Assembly (NCBI GenBank): GCA_946800325.1
Contig: CAMPEJ010000004.1
Span: 434,001-498,000, forward strand
Origin: Luzula sylvatica
Taxonomy: Eukaryota; Streptophyta; Magnoliopsida; Poales; Juncaceae
Direction: 5' to 3'
DNA length: 64,000 nucleotides
Shown: positions 23,806-36,936 of the stretch, one piece after another
How positions within the stretch are numbered: the first letter of the stretch is position 1
Layout: every line of letters begins with the position of its first letter
Program-made: the position numbers and the translations under genes
Notes under the pieces: generated by a model
Told to the model about the DNA's origin: nothing
What the model saw: only the letters and a program-made list of their open reading frames with translations
The model's database searches: none

Positions 23806-25414
23806 CCCCAAAGCATGAACAGATTGTTTTGAATCGAAAAACAAACTTTCTTAGTGTTTGTAAATTTTGGTAAAATGTTATGTGGTAAAAGATACGATTC
23901 AAATGATCTCAAAATACGTTATTTGAACTCCCCAAAGCATAAACAGATTGTTTTGAATCGAAAAACAAACTTTCTTAGTGTTTGTAAATTTTGGTGAAAT
24001 GTTATGTGGTAAAATATACGATTCAAATGATCTCAAAATACGTTATTTGAACTCCCCAAAGCATAAACAGATTGTTTTGAATCGAAAAACAAACTTTCTT
24101 AGTGTTTGTAAATTTTGGTGAAATGTTATGTAGTAAAAGATACGATTCATATGATCTCAAAATACGTCATTTGAACTCCCCAAAGCATAAACAGATTGTT
24201 TTGAATCGAAAAACAAACTTTCTTAGTGTTTGTAAATTTTGGTAAAATGTTATGTGGTAAAAGATACGATTCAAATGATCTCAAAATACGTTATTTGAAC
24301 TCCCCAAAGCATAAACAGATTGTTTTGAATCGAAAAACAAACTTTCTTAGTGTTTGTAAATTTTGGTGAAATGTTATGTGGTAAAATATACGATTCAAAT
24401 GATCTCAACATACGTTATTTGAACTCCCGAAAGCATAAACAGATTGTTTTGAATCGAAAAACAAACTTTCTTAGTGTTTGTAAATTTTGGTGAAATGTTA
24501 TGTGGTAAAAGATACGATTCAAATGATCTCAAAATACGTTATTTGAACTCCCCAAAGCATAAACAGATTGTTTTGAATCGAAAAACAAACTTTCTTAGTG
24601 TTTGTAAATTTTGGTGAAATGTTATGTCGTAAAAGATACGATTCAAATGATCTCAAAATACGTTATTTGAACTCCCCAAAGCATAAACAGATTGTTTTGA
24701 ATCGAAAAACAAACTTTCTTAGTGTTTGTAAATTTTGGTGAAATGTTATATGGAAAAAGATACGATTCAAATGATCTCAAAATACGTTATTTGAACTCCC
24801 CAAAGCATAAACAAATTGTTTTGAATCGAAAAACAAACTTTCTTAGTGTTTGTAAATTTTGGTGAAATGTTATGTCGTAAAAGATACGATTCAAATGATC
24901 TCAAAATACGTTATTTGAACTCCCCAAAGCATAAACAGATTTTGAATCGAAAAACAAACTTTCTTATTGTTTGAAAATTTTGGTGAAATGTTATGTAGTA
25001 AAAGATACGATTCAAATGATCTCAAAATACGTTATTTGAACTCCCCAAAGCATAAACAGATTGTTTTGAATCGAAAAACAAACTTTCTTAGTGTTTGTAA
25101 ATTTTGGTAAAATGTTATGTGGTAAAAGATACGATTCAAATGATCTCAAAATACGTTATTTGAACTCCCCAAAGCATAAACAGATTGTTTTGAATCGAAA
25201 AACAAACTTTCTTAGTGTTTGTAAATTTTGGTGAAATGTTATGTGGTAAAAGATACGATTCAAATGATCTCAAAATACGTTATTTGAACTCCCCAAAACA
25301 TAAACAAATTGTTTTGAATCGAAAAACAAACTTTCTTAGTGTTTGTAAATTTTGGTAAAATGTTATGTGGAAAAAGATACGATTCAAATGATCTCAAAAT
25401 ACGTTATTTGAACT
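23806..25414. repeat. Block B tail: mosaic monomers
   Basis: Thirteen monomers without a clean tandem order. They include an AAAATATAC monomer near 24015, GATTCATATG near 24146, the first 121-bp monomer (24922..25042), and CCCCAAAACA followed by a TGGAAAAAG monomer near 25291..25375. That last type recurs inside block A near 35836 and 58909. I see no structure here beyond the satellite itself. Confidence 0.75.
24922..25042. repeat. 121-bp monomer, 3-bp deletion haplotype
   Basis: CAGATTGTTTTGAATC reads CAGATTTTGAATC, a loss of three bases at about 24940. It is linked in the same monomer to CTTATTG (site 49) and TTTGAAAATT (site 56). The same three-part haplotype recurs at 30499..30619 and 53684..53804, so all three descend from one event. 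Confidence 0.93.
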
Positions 25415-26530
25415 CCCCAAAGCATAAACAGATTGTTTTGAATCGAAAAACAAACTTTCTTAGTGTTTGTAAATTTTGGTGAAATGTTATGTAGTAAAAG
25501 ATACGATTCAAATGATCTCAAAATACGTCATTTGAACTCCCCAAAGCATAAACAGATTGTTTTGAATCGAAAAACAAACTTTCTTAGTGTTTGAAAATTT
25601 TGGTGAAATGTTATGTGGTAAAAGATACGATTCAAATGATCTCAAAATACGTTATTTGAACTCCCCAAAGCATAAACAAATTGTTTTGAATCGAAAAACA
25701 AACTTTCTTAGTGTTTGTAAATTTTGGTAAAATGTTATGTGGTAAAAGATACGATTCAAATGATCTCAAAATACATTATTTCAACTCCCCAAAGCATAAA
25801 CAGATTGTTTTGAATCGAAAAACAAACTTTCTTAGTGTTTGTAAATTTTGGTGAAATGTTATGTGGTAAAAGATACGATCCAAATGATCTCAAAATACGT
25901 TATTTGAACTCCCCAAAGCATAAACAGATTGTTTTGAATCGAAAAACAAACTTTCTTAGTGTTTGTAAATTTTGGTGAAATGTTATGTGGTAAAAGATAC
26001 GATTCAAATGATCTCAAAATACGTTATTTGAACTCCCCAAAGCATAAACAGATTGTTTTGAATCGAAAAACAAACTTTCTTAGTGTTTGTAAATTTTGGT
26101 GAAATGTTATGTAGTAAAAGATACGATTCAAATGATCTCAAAATACGTCATTTGAACTCCCCAAAGCATAAACAGATTGTTTTGAATCGAAAAACAAACT
26201 TTCTTAGTGTTTGTAAATTTTGGTAAAATGTTATGTGGTAAAAGATACGATTCAAATGATCTCAAAATACGTTATTTGAACTCCCCAAAGCATAAACAGA
26301 TTGTTTTGAATCGAAAAACAAACTTTCTTAGTGTTTGAAAATTTTGGTGAAATGTTATGTGGTAAAAGAAACGATTCAAATGATCTCAAAATACGTTATT
26401 TGAACTCCCGAAAGCATAAACAGATTGTTTTGAATCGAAAAACAAACTTTCTTAGTGTTTGAAAATTTTGGTGAAATGTTATGTGGTAAAAGAAACGATT
26501 CAAATGATCTCAAAATACGTTATTTGAACT

Positions 26531-28142
26531 CCCGAAAGCATAAACAGATTGTTTTGAATCGAAAAACAAACTTTCTTAGTGTTTGTAAATTTTGGTAAAA
26601 TGTTATGTGGTAAAAGATACGATTCAACTGATCTCAAAATACGTTATTTGAACTCCCCAAAGCATAAACAGATAGTTTTGAATCGAAAAACAAACTTTCT
26701 TAGTGTTTGTAAATTTTGGTGAAATGTTATGTCGTAAAAGATACGATTCAAATGATCTCAAAATACGTTATTTGAACTCCCCAAAGCATAAACAGATTGT
26801 TTTGAATCGAAAAACAAACTGTCTTAGTGTTTGTAAATTTTGGTGAAATGTTATATGGAAAAAGATACGATTCAAATGATCTCAAAATACGTTATTTGAA
26901 CTCCCCAAAGCATAAACAGATTGTTTTGAATCGAAAAACAAACTTTCTTAGTGTTTGTAAATTTTGGTGAAATGTTATGTAGTAAAAGATACGATTCAAA
27001 TGATCTCAAAATACGTCATTTGAACTCCCCAAATCATAAACAGATTGTTTTGAATCGAAAAACAAACTTTCTTAGTGTTTGAAAATTTTGGTGAAATGTT
27101 ATGTGGTAAAAGATACGATTCAAATGATCTCAAAATACGTTATTTGAACTCCCCAAAGCATAAACAGATAGTTTTGAATCGAAAAACAAACTTTCTTAGT
27201 GTTTGTAAATTTTGGTGAAATGTTATGTCGTAAAAGATACGATTCAAATGATCTCAAAATACGTTATTTGAACTCCCCAAAGCATAAACAGATTGTTTTG
27301 AATCGAAAAACAAACTTTCTTAGTGTTTGTAAATTTTGGTGAAATGTTATGTCGTAAAAGATACGATCCAAATGATCTCAAAATACGTTATTTGAACTCC
27401 CCAAAGCATAAACAGATAGTTTTGAATCGAAAAACAAACTTTCTTAGTGTTTGTAAATTTTGGTGAAATGTTATGTCGTAAAAGATACGATTCAAATGAT
27501 CTCAAAATACGTTATTTGAACTCCCCAAAGCATAAACAGATTGTTTTGAATCGAAAAACAAACTGTCTTAGTGTTTGTAAATTTTGGTGAAATGTTATAT
27601 GGAAAAAGATACGATTCAAATGATCTCAAAATACGTTATTTGAACTCCCCAAAGCATAAACAGATTGTTTTGAATCGAAAAACAAACTTTCTTAGTGTTT
27701 GTAAATTTTGGTGAAATGTTATGTAGTAAAAGATACGATTCAAATGATCTCAAAATACGTCATTTGAACTCCCCAAATCATAAACAGATTGTTTTGAATC
27801 GAAAAACAAACTTTCTTAGTGTTTGAAAATTTTGGTGAAATGTTATGTGGTAAAAGATACGATTCAAATGATCTCAAAATACGTTATTTGAACTCCCCAA
27901 AGCATAAACAAATTGTTTTGAATCGAATAACAAACTTTCTTAGTGTTTGTAAATTTTGGTAAAATGTTATGTGGTAAAAGATACGATTCAAATGATCTCA
28001 AAATACATTATTTCAACTCCCCAAAGCATAAACAGATTGTTTTGAATCGAAAAACAAACTTTCTTAGTGTTTGAAAATTTTGGTGAAATGTTATGTGGTA
28101 AAAGAAACGATTCAAATGATCTCAAAATACGTTATTTGAACT
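26531..28142. repeat. Block A: 13-monomer HOR (1612 bp), copy 1
   Basis: GATTCAACTG recurs at 26628 and 28240, and CCAAATCATAAAC at 27034 and 28646, both 1612 bp apart. Within the unit a 6-monomer sub-duplication (744 bp) is visible: CCAAATCATAAAC at 27034 and again at 27778. The last monomer (GAAACG with TTTGAAAATT) is not matched in the second copy. Confidence 0.83.
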
Positions 28143-29754
28143 CCCAAAAGCATAAACAGATTGTTTTGAATCGAAAAACAAACTTTCTTAGTGTTTGTAA
28201 ATTTTGGTAAAATGTTATGTGGTAAAAGATACGATTCAACTGATCTCAAAATACGTTATTTGAACTCCCCAAAGCATAAACAGATAGTTTTGAATCGAAA
28301 AACAAACTTTCTTAGTGTTTGTAAATTTTGGTGAAATGTTATGTCGTAAAAGATACGATTCAAATGATCTCAAAATACGTTATTTGAACTCCCCAAAGCA
28401 TAAACAGATTGTTTTGAATCGAAAAACAAACTGTCTTAGTGTTTGTAAATTTTGGTGAAATGTTATATGGAAAAAGATACGATTCAAATGATCTCAAAAT
28501 ACGTTATTTGAACTCCCCAAAGCATAAACAGATTGTTTTGAATCGAAAAACAAACTTTCTTAGTGTTTGTAAATTTTGGTGAAATGTTATGTAGTAAAAG
28601 ATACGATTCAAATGATCTCAAAATACGTCATTTGAACTCCCCAAATCATAAACAGATTGTTTTGAATCGAAAAACAAACTTTCTTAGTGTTTGAAAATAT
28701 TGGTGAAATGTTATGTGGTAAAAGATACGATTCAAATGATCTCAAAATACGTTATTTGAACTCCCCAAAGCATAAACAGATAGTTTTGAATCGAAAAACA
28801 AACTTTCTTAGTGTTTGTAAATTTTGGTGAAATGTTATGTCGTAAAAGATACGATTCAAATGATCTCAAAATACGTTATTTGAACTCCCCAAAGCATAAA
28901 CAGATTGTTTTGAATCGAAAAACAAACTTTCTTAGTGTTTGTAAATTTTGGTGAAATGTTATGTCGTAAAAGATACGATCCAAATGATCTCAAAATACGT
29001 TATTTGAACTCCCCAAAGCATAAACAGATAGTTTTGAATCGAAAAACAAACTTTCTTAGTGTTTGTAAATTTTGGTGAAATGTTATGTCGTAAAAGATAC
29101 GATTCAAATGATCTCAAAATACGTTATTTGAACTCCCCAAAGCATAAACAGATTGTTTTGAATCGAAAAACAAACTGTCTTAGTGTTTGTAAATTTTGGT
29201 GAAATGTTATATGGAAAAAGATACGATTCAAATGATCTCAAAATACGTTATTTGAACTCCCCAAAGCATAAACAGATTGTTTTGAATCGAAAAACAAACT
29301 TTCTTAGTGTTTGTAAATTTTGGTGAAATGTTATGTAGTAAAAGATACGATTCAAATGATCTCAAAATACGTCATTTGAACTCCCCAAATCATAAACAGA
29401 TTGTTTTGAATCGAAAAACAAACTTTCTTAGTGTTTGAAAATTTTGGTGAAATGTTATGTGGTAAAAGATACGATTCAAATGATCTCAAAATACGTTATT
29501 TGAACTCCCCAAAGCATAAACAAATTGTTTTGAATCGAAAAACAAACTTTCTTAGTGTTTGTAAATTTTGGTAAAATGTTATGTGGTAAAAGATACGATT
29601 CAAATGATCTCAAAATACATTATTTCAACTCCCCAAAGCATAAACAGATTGATTTGAATCGAAAAACAAACTTTCTTAGTGTTTGTAAATTTTGGTGAAA
29701 TGTTATGTGGTAAAAGATACGATCCAAATGATCTCAAAATACGTTATTTGAACT
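28143..29754. repeat. Block A: 13-monomer HOR (1612 bp), copy 2
   Basis: Tandem copy of 26531..28142, including the inner 744-bp spacing (28646 and 29390). Private changes are CTCCCAAAAG near 28145, AAAATATTGG at 28699 and GATTGATTTG near 29651. AAAATATTGG is inherited by A' and the other two are not, which dates them relative to the large duplication. Confidence 0.8.
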
Positions 29755-30498
29755 CCCCAAAGCATAAACAGATTGTTTTGAATCGAAAAACAAACTTTCT
29801 TAGTGTTTGTAAATTTTGGTGAAATGTTATGTGGTAAAAGAAACGATTCAAATGATCTCAAAATACGTTATTTGAACTCCCCAAAGCATAAACAGATTGT
29901 TTTGAATCGAAAAACAAACTTTCTTAGTGTTTGTAAATTTTGGTGAAATGTTATGTAGTAAAAGATACGATTCAAATGATCTCAAAATACGTCATTTGAA
30001 CTCCCCAAAGCATAAACAGATTGTTTTGAATCGAAAAACAAACTTTCTTAGTGTTTGTAAATTTTGGTAAAATGTTATGTGGTAAAAGATACGATTCAAA
30101 TGATCGCAAAATACGTTATTTGAACTCCCCAAAGCATAAACTGATTGTTTTGAATCGAAAAACAAACTTTCTTAGTGTTTGTAAATTTTGGTGAAATGTT
30201 ATGTGGTAAAAGATACGATTCAAATGATCTCAAAATACGTTATTTGAACTCCCCAAAGCATAAACAGATTGTTTTGAATCGAAAAACAAACTTTCTTATT
30301 GTTTGTAAATTTTGGTGAAATGTTATGTAGTAAAAGATACGATTCAAATGATCTCAAAATACGTCATTTGAACTCCCCAAAGCATAAACAGATTGTTTTG
30401 AATCGAAAAACAAACTTTCTTAGTGTTTGTAAATTTTGGTAAAATGTTATGTGGTAAAAGATACGATTCAAATGATCTGAAAATACGTTATTTGAACT

Positions 30499-30619
30499 CC
30501 CCAAAGCATAAACAGATTTTGAATCGAAAAACAAACTTTCTTATTGTTTGAAAATTTTGGTGAAATGTTATGTGGTAAAAGATACGATTCAAATGATCTC
30601 AAAATACGTTATTTGAACT
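30499..30619. repeat. 121-bp monomer, 3-bp deletion haplotype (block A)
   Basis: Same CAGATTTTGAATC deletion with CTTATTG and TTTGAAAATT as at 24922. It is preceded by the private ATCTGAAAAT variant, which 24922 lacks and which is shared with 53684 in block A'. Confidence 0.93.
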
Positions 30620-31242
30620 CCCGAAAGCATAAACAGATTGTTTTGAATCGAAAAACAAACTTTCTTAGTGTTTGTAAATTTTGGTGAAATGTTATGTGGT
30701 AAAAGATACGATTCAAATGATCTCAAAATACGTTATTTGAACTCCCCAAAGCATAAACAGATTGTTTTGAATCGAAAAACAAACTTTCTTAGTGTTTGTA
30801 AATTTTGGTGAAATGTTATGTCGTAAAAGATACGATTCAAATGATCTCAAAATACGTTATTTGAACTCCCCAAAGCATAAACAGATTGTTTTGAATCGAA
30901 AAACAAACTGTCTTAGTGTTTGTAAATTTTGGTGAAATGTTATATGGAAAAAGATACGATTCAAATGATCTCAAAATACGTTATTTGAACTCCCCAAAGC
31001 ATAAACAAATTGTTTTGAATCGAAAAACAAACTTTCTTAGTGTTTGTAAATTTTGGTGAAATGTTATGTGGTAAAAGATACGATTCAAATGATCTCAAAA
31101 TACGTTATTTGAACTCCCCAAAGCATAAACAGATTGTTTTGAATCGAAAATCAAACTTTCTTAGTGTTTGTAAATTTTGGTGAAATGTTATGTAGTAAAA
31201 GATACGATTCAAATGATCTCAAAATACGTTATTTGAACTCCC

Positions 31243-33340
31243 CAAAGCATAAACAGATTGTTTTGAATCGAAAAACAAACTTTCTTCGTGTTTGTAAATT
31301 TTGGTGAAATGTTATGTGGTAAAAGATACGATTCAAATGATCTCAAAATACGTTATTTGAACTCCCCAAAGCATAAACATATTGTTTTGAATCGGAAAAC
31401 AAACTTTCTTAGTGTTTGTAAATTTTGGTGAAATGTTATGTAGTAAAAGATACGATTCAAATGATCTCAAAATACGTTATTTGAACTCCCCAAAGCATAA
31501 ACAGATTGTTTTGAATCGAAAAACAAACTTTCTTAGTGTTTGTAAATTTTGGTGAAATGTTATGTGGTAAAAGATACGATTCGAATGATCTCAAAATAAG
31601 TTATTTGAACTCCCCAAAGCATAAACAGATTGTTTTGAATCGAAAAACAAACTTTCTTAGTGTTTGTAAATTTTGGTGAAATGTTATGTGGTAAAAGATA
31701 CGATTCAAATGATCTCAAAATACGTTATTTGAACTCCCCAAAGCATAAACAGATTGTTTTGAATCGAAAAACAAACTTTCTTAGTGTTTGTAAATTTTGG
31801 TGAAATGTTATGTGGTAAAAGATACAATTCAAATGATCTCAAAATACGTTATTTCAACTCCCCAAAGCATAAACAGATTGTTTTGAATCGAAAAACAAAC
31901 TTTCTTAGTGTTTGTAAATTTTGGTGAAATGTTATGTAGTAAAAGATACGATTCAAATGATCTCAAAATACGTTATTTGAACTCCCCAAAGCATAAACAG
32001 ATTGTTTTGAATCGAAAAACAAACTTTCTTAGTGTTTGTAAATTTTGGTAAAATGTTATGTGGTAAAAGATACGATTCAAATGATCTCAAAATACGTTAT
32101 TTGAACTCCCCAAAGCATAAACAGATTGTTTTGAATCGAAAAACAAACTTTCTTAGTGTTTGTAAATTTTGGTGAAATGTTATGTGGTAAAAGATACGAT
32201 TCAAATGATCTCAAAATACGTTATTTGAACTCCCCAAAATATAAACAAATTGTTTTGAATCGAAAAACAAACTTTCTTAGTGTTTGTAAATTTTGGTAAA
32301 ATGTTATGTGGAAAAAGATACGATTCAAATGATCTCAAAATACGTTATTTGAACTCCCCAAAGCATAAACAGATTGTTTTGAATCGAAAAACAAACTTTC
32401 TTAGTGTTTGTAAATTTTGGTGAAATGTTATGTAGTAAAAGATACGATTCAAATGATCTCAAAATACGTCATTTGAACTCCCCAAAGCATAAACAGATTG
32501 TTTTGAATCGAAAAACAAACTTTCTTAGTGTTTGAAAATTTTGGTGAAATGTTATGTGGTAAAAGATACGATTCAAATGATCTCAAAATACGTTATTTGA
32601 ACTCCCCAAAGCATAAACAAATTGTTTTGAATCGAAAAACAAACTTTCTTAGTGTTTGTAAATTTTGGTAAAATGTTATGTGGTAAAAGATACGATTCAA
32701 ATGATCTCAAAATACATTATTTCAACTCCCCAAAGCATAAACAGATTGTTTTGAATCGAAAAACAAACTTTCTTAGTGTTTGTAAATTTTGGTGAAATGT
32801 TATGTGGTAAAAGATACGATCCAAATGATCTCAAAATACGTTATTTGAACTCCCCAAAGCATAAACAGATTGTTTTGAATCGAAAAACAAACTTTCTTAG
32901 TGTTTGTAAATTTTGGTGAAATGTTATGTGGTAAAAGATACGATTCAAATGATCTCAAAATACGTTATTTGAACTCCCCAAAGCATAAACAGATTGTTTT
33001 GAATCGAAAAACAAACTTTCTTAGTGTTTGTAAATTTTGGTGAAATGTTATGTAGTAAAAGATACGATTCAAATGATCTCAAAATACGTCATTTGAACTC
33101 CCCAAAGCATAAACAGATTGTTTTGAATCGAAAAACAAACTTTCTTAGTGTTTGTAAATTTTGGTAAAATGTTATGTGGTAAAAGATACGATTCAAATGA
33201 TCTCAAAATACGTTATTTGAACTCCCCAAAGCATAAACAGATTGTTTTGAATCGAAAAACAAACTTTCTTAGTGTTTGAAAATTTTGGTGAAATGTTATG
33301 TGGTAAAAGAAACGATTCAAATGATCTCAAAATACGTTAT
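31243..33340. repeat. Block A: internal segment duplicated at 29-monomer spacing, copy 1
   Basis: About 17 monomers recur near 34839..36936 at 3596 bp (29 x 124). Markers are TTCTTCGTG (31287 and 34883), TCGGAAAAC (near 31394 and 34990), AAAATAAGTT (31600 and 35196), GATACAATTC (31826 and about 35422) and the CCCCAAAA variant (32240 and 35836). Private changes separate the copies: CCCCAAAATATAAAC here against CCCCAAAACATAAAC there, and AAATTATGG only at 35145. Confidence 0.82.
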
Positions 33341-33344
33341 TTGA

Positions 33345-33600
33345 ACTCCCCAAAGCATAAACAAATTGTTTTGAATCGAAAAACTAACTTTCTTAGTGTT
33401 TGTAAATTTTGGTAAAATGTTATGTGGTAAAAGATACGATTCAAATGATCTCAAAATACATTATTTCAACTCCCCAAAGCATAAACAGATTGTTTTGAAT
33501 CGAAAAACAAACTTTCTTAGTGTTTGTAAATTTTGGTGAAATGTTATGTGGTAAAAGATACGATTCAAATGATCTCAAAATACGTTATTTGAACTCCCCA
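33345..33600. repeat. Two monomers that differ between blocks A and A'
   Basis: After the GAAACG monomer, block A has a CAAATTG/CTAAC/GGTAAAATG/ACATT monomer and then a TTTCAACTCC monomer. At the same place block A' (near 56530) has a single CTCCCGAAAG monomer. The order is then shared again from the CAGATAG/TGTCG monomer. This is where the A to A' offset changes from 23,185 to 23,061 bp. Confidence 0.8.
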
Positions 33601-34838
33601 AAGCATAAACAGATAGTTTTGAATCGAAAAACAAACTTTCTTAGTGTTTGTAAATTTTGGTGAAATGTTATGTCGTAAAAGATACGATTCAAATGATCTC
33701 AAAATACGTTATTTGAACTCCCCAAAGCATAAACAAATTGTTTTGAATCGAAAAACTAACTTTCTTAGTGTTTGTAAATTTTGGTAAAATGTTATGTGGT
33801 AAAAGATACGATTCAAATGATCGCAAAATACGTTATTTGAACTCCCCAAAGCATAAACTGATTGTTTTGAATCGAAAAACAAACTGTCTTAGTGTTTGTA
33901 AATTTTGGTGAAATGTTATATGGAAAAAGATACGATTCAAATGATCTCAAAATACGTTATTTGAACTCCCCAAAGCATAAACAGATTGTTTTGAATCGAA
34001 AAACAAACTTTCTTAGTGTTTGTAAATTTTGGTGAAATGTTATGTAGTAAAAGATACGATTCAAATGATCTCAAAATACGTCATTTGAACTCCCCAAATC
34101 ATAAACAGATTGTTTTGAATCGAAAAACAAACTTTCTTAGTGTTTGAAAATTTTGGTGAAATGTTATGTGGTAAAAGATACGATTCAAATGATCTCAAAA
34201 TACGTTATTTGAACTCCCCAAAGCATAAACAAATTGTTTTGAATCGAAAAACTAACTTTCTTAGTGTTTGTAAATTTTGGTAAAATGTTATGTGGTAAAA
34301 GATACGATTCAAATGATCTCAAAATACATTATTTCAACTCCCCAAAGCATAAACAGATTGTTTTGAATCGAAAAACAAACTTTCTTAGTGTTTGTAAATT
34401 TTGGTGAAATGTTATGTGGTAAAAGATACGATCCAAATGATCTCAAAATACGTTATTTGAACTCCCCAAAGCATAAACAGATTGTTTTGAATCGAAAAAC
34501 AAACTTTCTTAGTGTTTGTAAATTTTGGTGAAATGTTATGTGGTAAAAGATACGATTCAAATGATCTCAAAATACGTTATTTGAACTCCCCAAAGCATAA
34601 ACAGATTGTTTTGAATCGAAAAACAAACTTTCTTAGTGTTTGTAAATTTTGGTGAAATGTTATGTAGTAAAAGATACGATTCAAATGATCTCAAAATACG
34701 TCATTTGAACTCCCCAAAGCATAAACAGATTGTTTTGAATCGAAAAACAAACTTTCTTAGTGTTTGTAAATTTTGGTAAAATGTTATGTGGTAAAAGATA
34801 CGATTCAAATGATCGCAAAATACGTTATTTGAACTCCC

Positions 34839-36936
34839 CAAAGCATAAACTGATTGTTTTGAATCGAAAAACAAACTTTCTTCGTGTTTGTAAATTTTGG
34901 TGAAATGTTATGTGGTAAAAGATACGATTCAAATGATCTCAAAATACGTTATTTGAACTCCCCAAAGCATAAACAGATTGTTTTGAATCGGAAAACAAAC
35001 TTTCTTAGTGTTTGTAAATTTTGGTGAAATGTTATGTAGTAAAAGATACGATTCAAATGATCTCAAAATACGTTATTTGAACTCCCCAAAGCATAAACAG
35101 ATTGTTTTGAATCGAAAAACAAACTTTCTTAGTGTTTGTAAATTATGGTGAAATGTTATGTGGTAAAAGATACGATTCGAATGATCTCAAAATAAGTTAT
35201 TTGAACTCCCCAAAGCATAAACAGATTGTTTTGAATCGAAAAACAAACTTTCTTAGTGTTTGTAAATTTTGGTGAAATGTTATGTGGTAAAAGATACGAT
35301 TCAAATGATCTCAAAATACGTTATTTGAACTCCCCAAAGCATAAACAGATTGTTTTGAATCGAAAAACAAACTTTCTTAGTGTTTGTAAATTTTGGTGAA
35401 ATGTTATGTGGTAAAAGATACAATTCAAATGATCTCAAAATACGTTATTTCAACTCCCCAAAGCATAAACAGATTGTTTTGAATCGAAAAACAAACTTTC
35501 TTAGTGTTTGTAAATTTTGGTGAAATGTTATGTAGTAAAAGATACGATTCAAATGATCTCAAAATACGTTATTTGAACTCCCCAAAGCATAAACAGATTG
35601 TTTTGAATCGAAAAACAAACTTTCTTAGTGTTTGTAAATTTTGGTAAAATGTTATGTGGTAAAAGATACGATTCAAATGATCTCAAAATACGTTATTTGA
35701 ACTCCCCAAAGCATAAACAGATTGTTTTGAATCGAAAAACAAACTTTCTTAGTGTTTGTAAATTTTGGTGAAATGTTATGTGGTAAAAGATACGATTCAA
35801 ATGATCTCAAAATACGTTATTTGAACTCCCCAAAACATAAACAAATTGTTTTGAATCGAAAAACAAACTTTCTTAGTGTTTGTAAATTTTGGTAAAATGT
35901 TATGTGGAAAAAGATACGATTCAAATGATCTCAAAATACGTTATTTGAACTCCCCAAAGCATAAACAGATTGTTTTGAATCGAAAAACAAACTTTCTTAG
36001 TGTTTGTAAATTTTGGTGAAATGTTATGTAGTAAAAGATACGATTCAAATGATCTCAAAATACGTCATTTGAACTCCCCAAAGCATAAACAGATTGTTTT
36101 GAATCGAAAAACAAACTTTCTTAGTGTTTGAAAATTTTGGTGAAATGTTATGTGGTAAAAGATACGATTCAAATGATCTCAAAATACGTTATTTGAACTC
36201 CCCAAAGCATAAACAAATTGTTTTGAATCGAAAAACAAACTTTCTTAGTGTTTGTAAATTTTGGTAAAATGTTATGTGGTAAAAGATACGATTCAAATGA
36301 TCTCAAAATACATTATTTCAACTCCCCAAAGCATAAACAGATTGTTTTGAATCGAAAAACAAACTTTCTTAGTGTTTGTAAATTTTGGTGAAATGTTATG
36401 TGGTAAAAGATACGATCCAAATGATCTCAAAATACGTTATTTGAACTCCCCAAAGCATAAACAGATTGTTTTGAATCGAAAAACAAACTTTCTTAGTGTT
36501 TGTAAATTTTGGTGAAATGTTATGTGGTAAAAGATACGATTCAAATGATCTCAAAATACGTTATTTGAACTCCCCAAAGCATAAACAGATTGTTTTGAAT
36601 CGAAAAACAAACTTTCTTAGTGTTTGTAAATTTTGGTGAAATGTTATGTAGTAAAAGATACGATTCAAATGATCTCAAAATACGTCATTTGAACTCCCCA
36701 AAGCATAAACAGATTGTTTTGAATCGAAAAACAAACTTTCTTAGTGTTTGTAAATTTTGGTAAAATGTTATGTGGTAAAAGATACGATTCAAATGATCTC
36801 AAAATACGTTATTTGAACTCCCCAAAGCATAAACAGATTGTTTTGAATCGAAAAACAAACTTTCTTAGTGTTTGAAAATTTTGGTGAAATGTTATGTGGT
36901 AAAAGAAACGATTCAAATGATCTCAAAATACGTTAT
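34839..36936. repeat. Block A: internal segment duplicated at 29-monomer spacing, copy 2
   Basis: Partner of 31243..33340. Both are present in A' (near 54428 and 57900), where the spacing is 28 monomers (3472 bp) because A' has one monomer fewer between them. The duplication therefore predates the A to A' copying. Confidence 0.82.
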
